From Planctomycetota bacterium (GTDB lineage Bacteria > Planctomycetota > UBA1135 > GCA-002748355): a stretch of 64,000 nt of DNA. The position numbers and the translations under genes are program-made. Under the pieces are notes generated by a model, which searched no databases, was not told the origin of the DNA, and saw only the letters and a program-made list of their open reading frames with translations. The stretch covers positions 1-64,000 of the forward strand of contig JALSSW010000047.1 of the NCBI GenBank assembly GCA_026984035.1, given 5' to 3'. The first letter of the stretch is position 1; the number at the start of each line of letters is the position of its first letter. This document shows positions 17,796 to 27,506 of the stretch, one piece after another.

Positions 17796-18314
17796 ATGTC
17801 CGACAAAAGCATCGATATGTTTCAAGGGAGTGGCGCTGCCCACGTCAAGGACGCAAAAGCAGCGTTTTTCACAACCAAAGTAGACGCTCTCATCAACTGG
17901 GCCAGGAAAAACAGCCTCTGGCCCATGCCAATGGGGCTTTCATGCTGTGCCATCGAGATGATGGCCATGGTTGGACCCCGCTATGACATGGCCCGCTTTG
18001 GGGCAGAAGCCATGCGCTTTTCCCCCAGGCAAGCTGATCTAATGATCGTAGCCGGAACGGTAACCTGGAAGATGGCCCCTGCAGTCAGAACCGTTTATGA
18101 GATGATGCCCGACCCCAAATGGGTCATTGCTATGGGGGCCTGCTCCTCCTCCGGAGGAATGTATGACAACTATGCTGTCGTCCAGGGCGTGGACTCCATT
18201 CTCCCCGTAGACATCTATGTCCCTGGATGCCCTCCCAGGCCCGATGCAGTCATGGATGCATTGATAAAGATCCAAAAGAAAATTGAGAAAGAATCCTGGA
18301 CGAAAAACACCTGA
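17796..18314 (+). CDS. nuoB: NADH-quinone oxidoreductase subunit B
   Basis: The 172-residue subunit ligates the terminal cluster N2 of respiratory complex I. The four expected cysteines are present: Cys50-Cys51 ([10 protein letters not shown]), Cys116 ([10 protein letters not shown]) and Cys145 (VPGCPPRPD). The surrounding [21 protein letters not shown] is typical of NuoB rather than of hydrogenase small subunits. GAGG lies about ten bases before ATG. No other nuo gene lies in this 64-kb window, so either complex I genes are scattered or this is an extra copy. A 228-base divergent region separates it from the ETF-QO gene. Confidence 0.95.
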   Translation: MSDKSIDMFQGSGAAHVKDAKAAFFTTKVDALINWARKNSLWPMPMGLSCCAIEMMAMVGPRYDMARFGAEAMRFSPRQADLMIVAGTVTWKMAPAVRTVYEMMPDPKWVIAMGACSSSGGMYDNYAVVQGVDSILPVDIYVPGCPPRPDAVMDALIKIQKKIEKESWTKNT

Positions 18315-18415
18315 ACCTCCCTCGCGAAAAGAGTCTCAGCCCAAGAAAAGAAAGCTGTAAGCCCTAACAAATCAATACTTTAAATCAACCCAGGCCCCGG
18401 CCTTGTCCGTAAAGG

Positions 18416-18448
18416 ATCTCCTGTTCCCTTCCGGTTTCTTCAGGAGAT
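18416..18448. other. Hairpin between nuoB and the DUF2203-like gene
   Basis: Perfect 8-base arms ATCTCCTG (18416-18423) and CAGGAGAT (18441-18448) flank a 17-base loop, in the 268-base gap after nuoB. A pyrimidine-rich stretch follows on the plus strand. It could be an imperfect terminator or an RNA element. Nothing else recognisable was found in this gap. Confidence 0.3.
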
Positions 18449-18582
18449 AGATCGCCCTTTTCTCCCCCCTCTTTGTTACTTTTTTCGTTCCCTGGCTATT
18501 CAACTATGGTTCAACGCTTCGATCCGACCGAAGCCCTGCGAGAACCCGTCCCGGACAATTAGATCAGCAATGAGGAGGAGAC

Positions 18583-18978
18583 ATGGCACTTCGAAGGTCC
18601 ATCCAGGAAGCAGAAACCCTGATGCCGCTCCTCCAAGCAATTGCCCTTGAGATCAAGGATCGGCGTCACTCCATTTCGACGCTTCGTTCACTCAGAAGCG
18701 AGCTAAGCCAGAAGGCTTCAAGGGTTTCCCCTGAAGGATTCGAGGGCTCACTCCTAGAAATCGATAAAAAGCTCTCGATTCATCAGAAGGGGCTGGACAA
18801 CGCCATCGCTGAACTCAAGAGCCTGGGCCTCAGCCTGCATTCGATCCGACCCATCGTGATTCATATTCCTGGGCTTCATAAGGGTGAAAAAGTCATCTTC
18901 TGCTGGGAAGAACGCTTTCATGTCCTGGAGGATCCCCAACTTTCAGACACAATGCAGACCCTCGATTCCGTAGAATAA
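18583..18978 (+). CDS. DUF2203-like small helical protein
   Basis: The 131-residue protein is mostly helical and charged, with a probable coiled coil at about residues 5-90. It ends with [22 protein letters not shown], which matches in style the conserved tail of DUF2203 proteins (G-x-EVYLCW, then a short acidic stretch). The N-terminal [13 protein letters not shown] likewise fits the start of that family. The molecular function is unknown. A strong Shine-Dalgarno (GAGGAGGAGAC before ATG) supports it as a real gene. It lies between nuoB and mdh on the same strand. Confidence 0.7.
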   Translation: MALRRSIQEAETLMPLLQAIALEIKDRRHSISTLRSLRSELSQKASRVSPEGFEGSLLEIDKKLSIHQKGLDNAIAELKSLGLSLHSIRPIVIHIPGLHKGEKVIFCWEERFHVLEDPQLSDTMQTLDSVE

Positions 18979-19054
18979 ACCCGGCCGCTACGCCCTTGCA
19001 ATCATTCTGATTTTCGCCAGGATGCAGCTTTTGGACATCCTAGGAGAAAGCCAA

Positions 19055-20038
19055 ATGGCAAGCCCAAAAGTCGTCGCGATCACTGGCGGAGCCGGACAGA
19101 TCGGTTATAGCATTCTTCCTCGAATCGCAGCGGGTGAAGTCTTCGGCAAGGAGACTCCCGTCATCCTCAAGCTCCTTGAGATTCCCGTGGCCCTCGAGTC
19201 TCTCGAGGGCGTTGGAATGGAGTTGGAGGATTGCGCCTTTCCTCTTCTTGAAGGAATCGTCTGCACCGATGAGCCGGAGGTCGCTTTTCAGGACTGTGAT
19301 CTCGTCTTCTTGATTGGCTCCAAGCCTCGGGGTCCCGGAATGGAACGGAAGGATCTCATTCAAGAAAACGGTCCTATTTTTACAGGTCAAGGAGCAGCCA
19401 TTGACAAGGTGGCCAAAAAGAGTGTGCGGACCATTGTGGTGGGGAACCCTTGTAATACGAATTGTTTGATCGCCATGCATCATGCCCCTTCCATCCCCGA
19501 TGAGAACTTCAGCGCCATGACCCAGCTCGACCATAATCGGGCAATCGCCCAGCTGGCCGTCCGTGCGGGAGTGCACTTCAATGAAGTCAAGAACCCCATC
19601 ATCTGGGGAAATCACTCCAATACCCAATTCCCCGACTGGAAACATGCCATGATTCAAAAGAAGCCCGCGGAAGAAGTCATTGCAGACGAGGCATGGTTCA
19701 AGGATGTCTTTATTCCCACCGTACAAGAACGGGGAAAAGCCATCATTCAAGCTCGAGGAAAGTCCTCTGCACTGTCCGCCGCAAATGCTGCGATTGACCA
19801 CGCTCACACGCTCTTCAATGGCACCCCCGAAGGAACATGGACCAGCATGGCGGTTAAATCGGACGGTTCCTACGGCGTCCCTGAAGGTTTGATCTGCTCT
19901 TTCCCTGTTACATGTAAAGGGGATGGAACTTGGGAGATCGTTCAAGGACTAGAATTCACAACCTTCGGCCGAGAAAAGTTCGATCTTTCCATTCATGAAC
20001 TCGAAGAAGAAAGAGAGACGGTCAAAGGCCTGCTTTAG
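19055..20038 (+). CDS. mdh: NAD-dependent malate dehydrogenase
   Basis: The 327-residue cytosolic enzyme oxidises malate to oxaloacetate in the TCA cycle. The N-terminal motif [18 protein letters not shown] binds NAD. The substrate-binding loop [13 protein letters not shown] supplies two Arg, LDHNRA carries the third, and the catalytic His is in [13 protein letters not shown]. It belongs to the animal-cytosolic-like (type 2) MDH group. ATG 19055 is preferred over 19022 because AGGAG lies nine bases upstream and the family N-terminus begins here. Confidence 0.96.
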   Translation: MASPKVVAITGGAGQIGYSILPRIAAGEVFGKETPVILKLLEIPVALESLEGVGMELEDCAFPLLEGIVCTDEPEVAFQDCDLVFLIGSKPRGPGMERKDLIQENGPIFTGQGAAIDKVAKKSVRTIVVGNPCNTNCLIAMHHAPSIPDENFSAMTQLDHNRAIAQLAVRAGVHFNEVKNPIIWGNHSNTQFPDWKHAMIQKKPAEEVIADEAWFKDVFIPTVQERGKAIIQARGKSSALSAANAAIDHAHTLFNGTPEGTWTSMAVKSDGSYGVPEGLICSFPVTCKGDGTWEIVQGLEFTTFGREKFDLSIHELEEERETVKGLL

Positions 20039-20108
20039 TCGGACGGCTTCATGAGGCCCTTCCGGGATAGAAGAGCAAAGGCTACAAGGGAGAGGTTATG
20101 GTTAGGGA

Positions 20109-22622
20109 ATGATCGCACTAGCCCTTTTTCTTTCCCTTTGCTCTTCTTGCATTCAGGCGACCAATACGGGAGGGCAACTTCCCAAACCAGAAAAGTTCTT
20201 TGGCTTCCCGCCGGGGGTGGACGGGAAACTTTTTTCCTATGAGAAGAGTCTTTCTTTCTTCCGAGAATTAAACCGAAAAAGCCCCCGCCTTCGCTTGGAA
20301 ATCTTAGGAAAGACTTCCGAGGGACGCCCCATGGCCATGGCATTGATCTCCTCCAAGGAGAACTTAGCCCATCTCTCTCGGATCCTTGGGGATTTGGCCA
20401 AGGTGGCCGACCCGAGGAAACTCCTGAAAGGGGACGAAACTCGAATTCTAGACAAAAGTCCCGCACTAGTCTTCATCAGCATGTCGATGCATGCGACTGA
20501 AGTTGGAGGGAGCCAATATGCTCCCCTTCTTGCCTACGAACTCCTAACCCGTACCGATAAGGATGCGGAGGAGCTTCGCAAGAATCTGGTGATCGCACTT
20601 CTCCCGAGCACAAATCCGGACGGAATGTCGATGATCCACGAGTGGTTCTACAAGCGAAAAGCTTGGAAAGAGCCAGGCGAAAAAGACCCCCAAAAAGGCA
20701 AGGGAAAACAAAGGGCCCCCCTCCCCTACCTCTATCAAAAATATGCGGGACACGACAACAACAGGGATTGGTTTCAACTCAACCTCAAAGAAACGCAACT
20801 GATCACCAAGCAGCTCTATCATCGACTTCATCCCCAAGTTCTTTTGGATATGCACCAGATGGGGCAAAGAGGGCCGCGTTTTTTCGTGCCACCCTTCGCG
20901 GATCCAGTAAATCCCAATCTAGACCCGATCCTCACCCAAGCCCTCAACCTTTTGGGGACACGTATGGCCCATGACATGACTCTCCAGGGACTTCAGGGGA
21001 TTGTCACAGGGACCACCTTTGATAACTGGTGGAATGGCGGGAACCGCAACGTCCCTTTTCGCCACAACATCGTGGGAATCCTGACTGAATGCTCCAGTGC
21101 GAACCTTGCTGACCCCATCCTCATTTCCCAAAAAAACCTCCGAGGAATGGGGGTCCGCCTCCCCGAGTATCGCGCTCAAGAGAATTTTCCCGATCCTTGG
21201 AAGGGGGGACGATGGGGCCTCCCTGAAATCTTGAAATACGACAGGGCAGCCGCATGGGCTCTCCTCCGCCACGTTTCCCGAAACCGCCGGGAATACATCT
21301 CCAGGAGAATCCTCCTAGGTCGACGAGCAATTCGGGCAGGACAAGAGCAAGAACCCGCGGGCTTTGTCATCCAACCTTCCCCCGGACGCGAGCCTGCATC
21401 AAGACGTCTCGTTGCCCTCCTTCAGGCTCTGGGGATTGAGGTTCATGCCCTTCTCTCCCCTCTCTCTCTTGGGGTTCCCGGGGAATCCAGCAAGATCCCC
21501 TCGGGTTCTTGGTATATCCCCTGCGCACAACCCTACCGTTCAATGCTCAAGGACCTTCTGGAACCCCAGGCCTACCCCAAGATCTTGGATGCTCCCCGGG
21601 GACATTTGATCCGCCCCTATGATGTCGCAGGTTGGACCCTCCCTTTTCAATACAGAGTCCCTTGCCTGAAAATCCCTCAAAAAGCATCCCCACAGAGTGT
21701 CCCGGCCCCCGAACTTGACCTGGAAACCGACCCCACGGCATATCTGGACCCAGAAAAAAACTCAGGTCATATCAGTGACCACGCCAGCCTTTCGCGAGCC
21801 ATCCGACTCTTACATCAGAATCAGCGCATTGCATGGAAGGGATCCAGGCTCTATTTCAAATCCCCGCCGAATGGAAGCAAAGCCCTTACCCAACTCAAAT
21901 TGGGGCTCTTCGGACTTTGGAAAGATGGCCGAGCTTCAACCATAGGCACGGGCTGGACTCGCTTTCTTTTGGACACACACAAGGTTCCATATCGCCCAAT
22001 CCCTCCCAACCTTAAGGGGAAAGACCTCAGTGCTGCACTTTCCCAAATCCAAGTCCTCATCCTCCCCAGCATCTCCAAATCCCGGCTCCTCTATGGCATC
22101 AACAAAAACCGCCAGCTGCCTCCCTTTGCAGGAGGAATCGGGGCACAGGGACTCAACATTTTTCGTCAATTTGTCCAAAAGGGAGGAAGGATCCTGACGT
22201 GGGGATCAGGGGTAGACGCCATCCTCCCTCTCCCAGGCAAGGATGTGCGAAACCTTTTACAAGAGAGAAGGAATAGCTTCTTTTCTCCCGGCTCCCTCCT
22301 TCGTGTTCATAGAGTATCGCGGTCTCATTTGCCCCAGTCCCCTTCGCTTTTCGCTAAAGGCTTCGAAGAAAACTTCCCCGTTTACCAAAGGGACAAAGTG
22401 GCTCTGGGGGGCAAAGACCTCATCCCTATCCTTCTCTTTTCCAAGCATCCACTCCTGTCCGGATATCTCGAAGGGAGGGAGCTTATCGAAGGGAAAGCCG
22501 CAGCAGGTCTCATCCGAGACGGAAAAGGAGAGTGGATCCTCATGTGTTTCAGACCTCAAAACCGAGGTCAGACCTTGGGAACCTTCCCTCTTATTCTCCA
22601 AGGAATCCTAAAAACGGAGTGA
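20109..22622 (+). CDS. Secreted M14-family zinc carboxypeptidase-like protein
   Basis: The 837-residue protein has an N-terminal signal peptide (MIALALFLSLCSSC), possibly a lipoprotein signal because Cys11 and Cys14 lie at its end. Zinc ligands of peptidase family M14 are present: His128 and Glu131 in MHATEVGG, and His249 in LDMHQMG. NPDG (169-172) and a later ILTECSS (candidate catalytic Glu) also fit. A long C-terminal half of about 450 residues has a glutamine-amidotransferase-like appearance (GRILTWGSGVDAI), as in other large M14 proteins of this type. It probably trims peptides outside the cytoplasm. It ends 21 bases from the convergent enoyl-CoA hydratase. Confidence 0.88.
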   Translation: MIALALFLSLCSSCIQATNTGGQLPKPEKFFGFPPGVDGKLFSYEKSLSFFRELNRKSPRLRLEILGKTSEGRPMAMALISSKENLAHLSRILGDLAKVADPRKLLKGDETRILDKSPALVFISMSMHATEVGGSQYAPLLAYELLTRTDKDAEELRKNLVIALLPSTNPDGMSMIHEWFYKRKAWKEPGEKDPQKGKGKQRAPLPYLYQKYAGHDNNRDWFQLNLKETQLITKQLYHRLHPQVLLDMHQMGQRGPRFFVPPFADPVNPNLDPILTQALNLLGTRMAHDMTLQGLQGIVTGTTFDNWWNGGNRNVPFRHNIVGILTECSSANLADPILISQKNLRGMGVRLPEYRAQENFPDPWKGGRWGLPEILKYDRAAAWALLRHVSRNRREYISRRILLGRRAIRAGQEQEPAGFVIQPSPGREPASRRLVALLQALGIEVHALLSPLSLGVPGESSKIPSGSWYIPCAQPYRSMLKDLLEPQAYPKILDAPRGHLIRPYDVAGWTLPFQYRVPCLKIPQKASPQSVPAPELDLETDPTAYLDPEKNSGHISDHASLSRAIRLLHQNQRIAWKGSRLYFKSPPNGSKALTQLKLGLFGLWKDGRASTIGTGWTRFLLDTHKVPYRPIPPNLKGKDLSAALSQIQVLILPSISKSRLLYGINKNRQLPPFAGGIGAQGLNIFRQFVQKGGRILTWGSGVDAILPLPGKDVRNLLQERRNSFFSPGSLLRVHRVSRSHLPQSPSLFAKGFEENFPVYQRDKVALGGKDLIPILLFSKHPLLSGYLEGRELIEGKAAAGLIRDGKGEWILMCFRPQNRGQTLGTFPLILQGILKTE

Positions 22623-22643
22623 ACCTCTTAAGTGAAACAGATT

Positions 22644-23432
22644 CTATTCTCCCCGAAACTCAGGTTTCCTTTTCTCCAAAAAGGCTTTCATCCCTTCCTT
22701 CATATCCTCGGTAGAAGAAATCATCCCAAAGAGGTCAGCCTCCAAGGATGCCCCATCAGCCAAAGGCATCTGCGTTCCTCTTCGAACAGCTTCCTTTGCC
22801 ATCTGAACAGCAATAGGACCATTTCGAAGGATCTTCTGTGCGGTTTTCGTTGCCGCTCCCAGGAGCTCCTCTTGGGGAAGAACTCGGTTGACAAGACCTA
22901 TACGTAAGGCTTCATCAGCATCAATCTTTCCTCCCGTCAAGATCATCTCCAAAGCCACGCCCGTCCCGACCAAGCGCGGAAGCCTCTGGGTCCCTCCATA
23001 GCCAGGGATAATCCCCAGCCCAACCTCAGGCAAGCCAAAGACGGCATTTTGGGAGGCATATCTAAAATCACAGGCAAGCGCCAACTCCAGACCTCCCCCC
23101 AAAGCAAAGCCGTTCACCGCCGCGATCACGGGCTTGGGTCCTTCCTCCACCAAACTCATGCAATCATGACCCAAGAGGCTGTTCATCCTCCCATCCACAA
23201 CTCCTTGCTCAGCCAACATGGAGATGTCTGCTCCGGCAACAAAAGATTTGGTCCCAGCCCCCGTAAGGATCAAGACTCCTATCTCTTCCTCCACGTAACA
23301 TTCAGAAACTGCTTCGCTCAACTCATCAAGAGTATCGTTGTCCAGAGCATTCAACTTGGAAGGCCGATTGATGGTTAAAATCGCGACGCCATCCTCCACC
23401 GAAATTTGTAAATTCTTCCATTCCTCGGTCAT
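22644..23432 (-). CDS. Enoyl-CoA hydratase/isomerase family protein
   Basis: The 262-residue crotonase-fold enzyme has the substrate-binding start ILTINRPSKLNALD and an oxyanion-hole region GGGLELALACDFRYAS. The catalytic-site segment LPEVGLGIIPGYGGTQRLPRLVG carries the family Glu residues. It is likely to hydrate trans-2-enoyl-CoA in fatty-acid degradation, though the crotonase fold covers many reactions. Its ATG overlaps the upstream cyclophilin stop as ATGA, so it is the last gene of the long minus-strand block. Confidence 0.92.
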   Translation of the reverse strand: MTEEWKNLQISVEDGVAILTINRPSKLNALDNDTLDELSEAVSECYVEEEIGVLILTGAGTKSFVAGADISMLAEQGVVDGRMNSLLGHDCMSLVEEGPKPVIAAVNGFALGGGLELALACDFRYASQNAVFGLPEVGLGIIPGYGGTQRLPRLVGTGVALEMILTGGKIDADEALRIGLVNRVLPQEELLGAATKTAQKILRNGPIAVQMAKEAVRRGTQMPLADGASLEADLFGMISSTEDMKEGMKAFLEKRKPEFRGE

Positions 23433-24019
23433 TCCTCGTTCTCCTCCGAGGCCCCCTCGGCATTCAAACCATCTTCAACCCCTTGCCCTTCTTCAGACCC
23501 TTCCTTGTCCACCACAAGGATCCGGACGGATTTGATATGAATGGGTTCTACGGGCTTGCTCTTCTCACCACCTGGGCCAAAGGTCGTTTCTACAGAAGCC
23601 AAAGAATCCAGGGCTTCGAAACCATCGACCAACTTGCCAAAGGCTGTATATTTCCCATCGAGGCTCGGCACGCTCGGGGCATGAACAATAAAAAACTGGC
23701 TTCCGGCTGAGTCAGGATCGGCCTTCCGGGCCATGGACAACACTCCGCGGTCATGGGGTTCATCGTTGAACTCCGCCGGGATCGTATAACCGGGTCCTCC
23801 GGTCCCGGTCCCCTGAGGGCATCCCCCCTGGATCATAAAGTCCTTTACGATCCGATGAAACGTCAAGCCATCGTAGTAGCCATCCTGGGCCAGCTTACAG
23901 AAGTTGCGAACCGTCAGGGGAGCCTTCTCCGCAAAGAAACGAAGCTTCATGACCCCATACTCAGTTTCAATCTCCGCACCAAGGGTGGAGAGATCAACGT
24001 CCTCTAAATCAATGCTCAT
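23429..24019 (-). CDS. Cyclophilin-type peptidyl-prolyl isomerase, cytoplasmic
   Basis: The 196-residue protein has no signal peptide. The cyclophilin core contains FHRIVKDFMIQGGCPQGTGTGGPGY, MARKADPDSAGSQFFI and DGKYTAFGKLVDG, including the catalytic-type Arg in FHRI. An acidic tail of about 25 residues (Glu- and Gly-rich) follows the core. It isomerises X-Pro bonds during folding. It lies ten bases downstream of the exported cyclophilin gene and shares an ATGA overlap with the enoyl-CoA hydratase. Confidence 0.93.
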   Translation of the reverse strand: MSIDLEDVDLSTLGAEIETEYGVMKLRFFAEKAPLTVRNFCKLAQDGYYDGLTFHRIVKDFMIQGGCPQGTGTGGPGYTIPAEFNDEPHDRGVLSMARKADPDSAGSQFFIVHAPSVPSLDGKYTAFGKLVDGFEALDSLASVETTFGPGGEKSKPVEPIHIKSVRILVVDKEGSEEGQGVEDGLNAEGASEENEE

Positions 24020-24029
24020 TCTTGTCTCC

Positions 24030-24983
24030 TCACTTCCAAACTGGAAGGACTACCGTTCGCAACACCACCACATCCTTGATTGGCCGAGTTCTTTGGCCAG
24101 CCCGATTCACACCCAAGGGAACCTTACAAATGCGGTCCAAGACATCCAAACCATCCACCAATTTGCCAAAAGCAGTGTATTGTCCGTCGAGATGGGGCGC
24201 CGCCGCATGACAAATAAAGAATTGGCTCCCAGCCGAATTCGGATCCGCACTCCTAGCCATGGAGATCACTCCACGGACATGTTTGAGATCATTAAACTCC
24301 GCATTAATTTTGTAGCCGGGGTCGCCCAGGCCATCGTCATCCGGGTTGTCATTTTTGGAGTTTGGATCCCCCCCCTGAATCATGAAACCAGGAATCACTC
24401 TGTGGAACTTGGTCTTGTCATAAAAGTGGTCCAAGGAAAGTTTCACAAAGTTCTCCACTGTCTTAGGGGCTTTGTCAGGCCGAAAAGAGATCAGCATCGT
24501 CCCAAAGTTCGTCACAAGGGCAACCTTGGTTTTGGCAAGGTCTAACTTTGCAAGAGACTTCGAATTGGGCTCCTTTACCATTTTGAATTGGGCCCGAGCA
24601 GTTGGAACACTGGGGACCCCCAATTCACAATTCAAGATACTTCCAGGCTTCACCTTTCCTGGAAGCTTACCCACGAGATCTTTACTTCTAATGGGAATGG
24701 AGACTGCCAGCTTGGTTCCAGCACGAAGGGGCACTCCGGATTCTTTGGTCGATTTTTTTCCAAGAAAGCCGAGCACCTTTCCATCCACGCGCACCTGTAA
24801 AGAGTCTCCCGTGAATAAACCCTTGGGAACTTGGCAATCCTGTAATGCCTGAAGATCGAGCTTCACAACAACAGGATCCCCTAACCGAACATAACGATCC
24901 ACGGAAAGAGAAACCGAATAGGGCTTCTCTTGTGCATGAGTCGGAACCGCAAAAGCAACGAGGGAAAGTAAAGAAAGGATCAT
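24030..24983 (-). CDS. Exported cyclophilin-type peptidyl-prolyl isomerase
   Basis: The 317-residue precursor has a signal peptide (MILSLLSLVAFAVPTHAQ) and an extra N-terminal beta-rich domain (about 20-145). The cyclophilin core follows, with FHRVIPGFMIQGGDPNSKND, MARSADPNSAGSQFFICH and DGQYTAFGKLVDG. It should act in the periplasm. Its gene starts 24 bases after the bamA stop with a strong AAGGAGG site, so a role in outer-membrane protein folding is a fair inference. The N-terminal domain is not one I recognise. Confidence 0.92.
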   Translation of the reverse strand: MILSLLSLVAFAVPTHAQEKPYSVSLSVDRYVRLGDPVVVKLDLQALQDCQVPKGLFTGDSLQVRVDGKVLGFLGKKSTKESGVPLRAGTKLAVSIPIRSKDLVGKLPGKVKPGSILNCELGVPSVPTARAQFKMVKEPNSKSLAKLDLAKTKVALVTNFGTMLISFRPDKAPKTVENFVKLSLDHFYDKTKFHRVIPGFMIQGGDPNSKNDNPDDDGLGDPGYKINAEFNDLKHVRGVISMARSADPNSAGSQFFICHAAAPHLDGQYTAFGKLVDGLDVLDRICKVPLGVNRAGQRTRPIKDVVVLRTVVLPVWK

Positions 24984-25007
24984 GTGTGGTTCCTCCTTCG
25001 AAAAGGA

Positions 25008-27506
25008 TTAGAAACGAATGCTAAAGTGGAAAAATCGTAGATCATCCGTAGATTCTCGGAGGATCGGAAAGCCAAAATCAAAACGGATCGGCAAGCCGCC
25101 AAGCCCGGGAACGATGAGCTTAACCCCAAAGCCTGTGGATAATCGAAGCTGCTGAAAGATGGGGTCACTAAAATCTTTGCCCAGCATACCCGCATCTAAA
25201 AACACCAAGCCCCGAATGATCTCCGTTTCCCGGAACTGCCCTTGCATTCTTGTTGAGAAGAGCGGAAAGCCGTATTCGATGGAGCCAAGATAGCGCATTT
25301 CTCCGAAAGTGGGGTTGCCGAACTGCATGGGACCCGCCTTCCTGGGACTAAAACCACGAAGTGTCGACTGCCCCCCCATCGAGAACCTTTCGGTTAAAAA
25401 CAAATCCTTGTCTTCGCCCAGCCCGCGACCCACATCGAACTGGTTTCGGATTTCCAAGACATGCGCTCTCTCCTTGGAATCCCTTGCAATTGGGATGAAA
25501 ACCCGACCATTCACTCCCATTTTCCAGAAGTGGGCTTCTCCCCCCAAAGAGTCGGGGGCGATCTCACCGTAAGCCCCCATCCGAAACCCGCTGGTCGGGC
25601 GAATCCTTCGATCCAAGCTCCTCAGGTTGAATCCCACCCGAAGGGAACGAATGGTTTCTTTTCCTTCTGCATCCCAAACAATGGCAGGAGCATTCCCATC
25701 AATTCGATAGGTCCTCACTCGATCTTCCCGAAGACGCAGAGAAACCCCGGCGTTTCTTCCAAACCGCCTCTCAAGACCGATTTGCCCTCCCAAGACGTCT
25801 GTAAAATGGCTATCCCATGCCCGTAACAATCGATACCCCTGTAGATTCAACCCGGTTGGGTCAAAGTGCTGCGAGAAGAGATCGGGTTCGAGAAAAGAGA
25901 TGCTAAATTGGCTTTGCTGTACTCCAGGGGTCAAATCCAAATTGAGCGTCTGCCCAGCACCATGAAAGGCTTCGTTATTAAGGATTTGGGTAAACCAGGA
26001 TATCGGATTGAGCCCCTTTGGAGGTTTTTTCCAATCGAAGTTCCGTTTCCGATAGGTCACATTTCCAAAAAAGCCATTTTGGGATGAGACTCCAAAACCC
26101 CAAAGGATTTGCCCCGTTGTCCCCTCCTCAACCTTAACATCCACATCCAACTTATCCTCATCCTCGGGAACCGGAACAAGGTTGACGAGGACCCCCTGTT
26201 TTCCCGCATCACGATCCCCAAAATAACGGAGAGAATTGAGACGGCTTTCACTCTTTTCCAACTCCACCATGTCCAGGGTTTCTCCCGGAAACACGGAGAT
26301 CTCTCGGCGAACGACATAATCCTTTGTAAATTTATTTCCCCGAATCCGCACATTCCTCAGAGTCTTCCTTTTCCCCTCTCTCACCCGATAGGTAACCTGG
26401 ATTTCATGTTTCTGGGGGTCCACAACCTCCTGGGGTTCCAAAACTTCAAAGGCACTTCCCCGATCCAAGGTCGGGAATCTCTGCAGATTGGGAAAACCTC
26501 TTCGCCCATAAAAACGAGCAATAGCATCTTTGTCATGCTCCAGGAGATCCTGGGTCAAGATATCTCCCTTCTTGAGCTTCAGCTTGGAGAGAATTTCGCT
26601 CTTGGGGTAGAGGACCTTCTTTTCACCCGAAGCAGGAATCTGTTCGAGATCCACGGAGGAGACGTGATATAGCGGCCCTTCATAAATCCGAATCACAATA
26701 GAAACCCCATCTCGACTCCGATTGAAATCCAATCGTTCCAAGCTCACAAGGGCGTCACGATATCCACGGTTGTGATAAAAGTTTTTTACGCGATCCAGAT
26801 CCTCATCAAGGACCTTGCGAGAAAAAATCGCATTGGACAAGAAACCCGGCTTGGACTGGAACCCTGAGGAGCCAAGGATGTTCCAGACCCATCCTAAGGC
26901 AACCCAATCAGGAAAATGCTCATTCCCACGGAAATCGATATTACGAACCCGAACCCTAGGCCCTTCGTCCACAATAAAAAGGATCTGATCCTTCTCAGAA
27001 TCCGGCTGCACACGAATCTTTACCCAATGATAACCGTCCTTTTTGTAAAGTCCTTCCAAGGTTCGAGCCAAGTTATTGGCACTCATCATGGTTTGAGAAT
27101 CGCCCTCTCGGAGGTCCAATAAGTTGCGAACCCGCTCCTCCGAAAACCTCACCAGGCCCCGAAATGCCACCTTTTTGTAGGTAGGGAATTCATAAATGAC
27201 CACCAGGACCTTCACCCCTCCGGGAACTTCCTTGACCTTGAACTGACCTCGGACTTTAAACCGACGCCAAAGAAGCAAGAGATCCTCGCGAACAATCCTA
27301 GGATTGAGCTTCCCCCCTTTTTTGGTCCCCAACACATGCAGCAACACTTCGGGAGGGAGGCTTCGAGCTCCTGAGATCTCGACATCCAGGATCTTTTTCC
27401 CGTCAGCGGAATCCCTTTTTTGGGAGGCAATGCCTGGATCCCCACCCTGTGCGCAAAGCGAGGAACAAGTGAGGAAGAGCAAAGAAAAAAGGAATCCTTG
27501 AATCAA
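25008..27506 (-). CDS. bamA: Outer-membrane protein assembly factor BamA (Omp85)
   Basis: The 832-residue precursor has a signal peptide ending SLCAQ. A series of POTRA-like domains follows (for example VRNIDFRGNEHFPDW and RNVRIRGNKFTKDYVVRREI). The C-terminal Omp85 barrel starts at about residue 470 and ends FHFSIRF, with the terminal Phe typical of barrel insertion signals. It inserts beta-barrel proteins into the outer membrane, so the organism is diderm. The start codon is TTG overlapping the dnaB stop as TTGA, with GGAG eight bases upstream. Confidence 0.94.
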   Translation of the reverse strand: MIQGFLFSLLFLTCSSLCAQGGDPGIASQKRDSADGKKILDVEISGARSLPPEVLLHVLGTKKGGKLNPRIVREDLLLLWRRFKVRGQFKVKEVPGGVKVLVVIYEFPTYKKVAFRGLVRFSEERVRNLLDLREGDSQTMMSANNLARTLEGLYKKDGYHWVKIRVQPDSEKDQILFIVDEGPRVRVRNIDFRGNEHFPDWVALGWVWNILGSSGFQSKPGFLSNAIFSRKVLDEDLDRVKNFYHNRGYRDALVSLERLDFNRSRDGVSIVIRIYEGPLYHVSSVDLEQIPASGEKKVLYPKSEILSKLKLKKGDILTQDLLEHDKDAIARFYGRRGFPNLQRFPTLDRGSAFEVLEPQEVVDPQKHEIQVTYRVREGKRKTLRNVRIRGNKFTKDYVVRREISVFPGETLDMVELEKSESRLNSLRYFGDRDAGKQGVLVNLVPVPEDEDKLDVDVKVEEGTTGQILWGFGVSSQNGFFGNVTYRKRNFDWKKPPKGLNPISWFTQILNNEAFHGAGQTLNLDLTPGVQQSQFSISFLEPDLFSQHFDPTGLNLQGYRLLRAWDSHFTDVLGGQIGLERRFGRNAGVSLRLREDRVRTYRIDGNAPAIVWDAEGKETIRSLRVGFNLRSLDRRIRPTSGFRMGAYGEIAPDSLGGEAHFWKMGVNGRVFIPIARDSKERAHVLEIRNQFDVGRGLGEDKDLFLTERFSMGGQSTLRGFSPRKAGPMQFGNPTFGEMRYLGSIEYGFPLFSTRMQGQFRETEIIRGLVFLDAGMLGKDFSDPIFQQLRLSTGFGVKLIVPGLGGLPIRFDFGFPILRESTDDLRFFHFSIRF

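Noticed and set aside
17711-17986. 91-codon plus-strand frame upstream of and into nuoB
   Set aside because: Overlaps nuoB in another frame and has no family match or good start.
19040-19945. 301-codon minus-strand frame opposite mdh
   Set aside because: Antisense to a strongly conserved gene; no start signal or motif.
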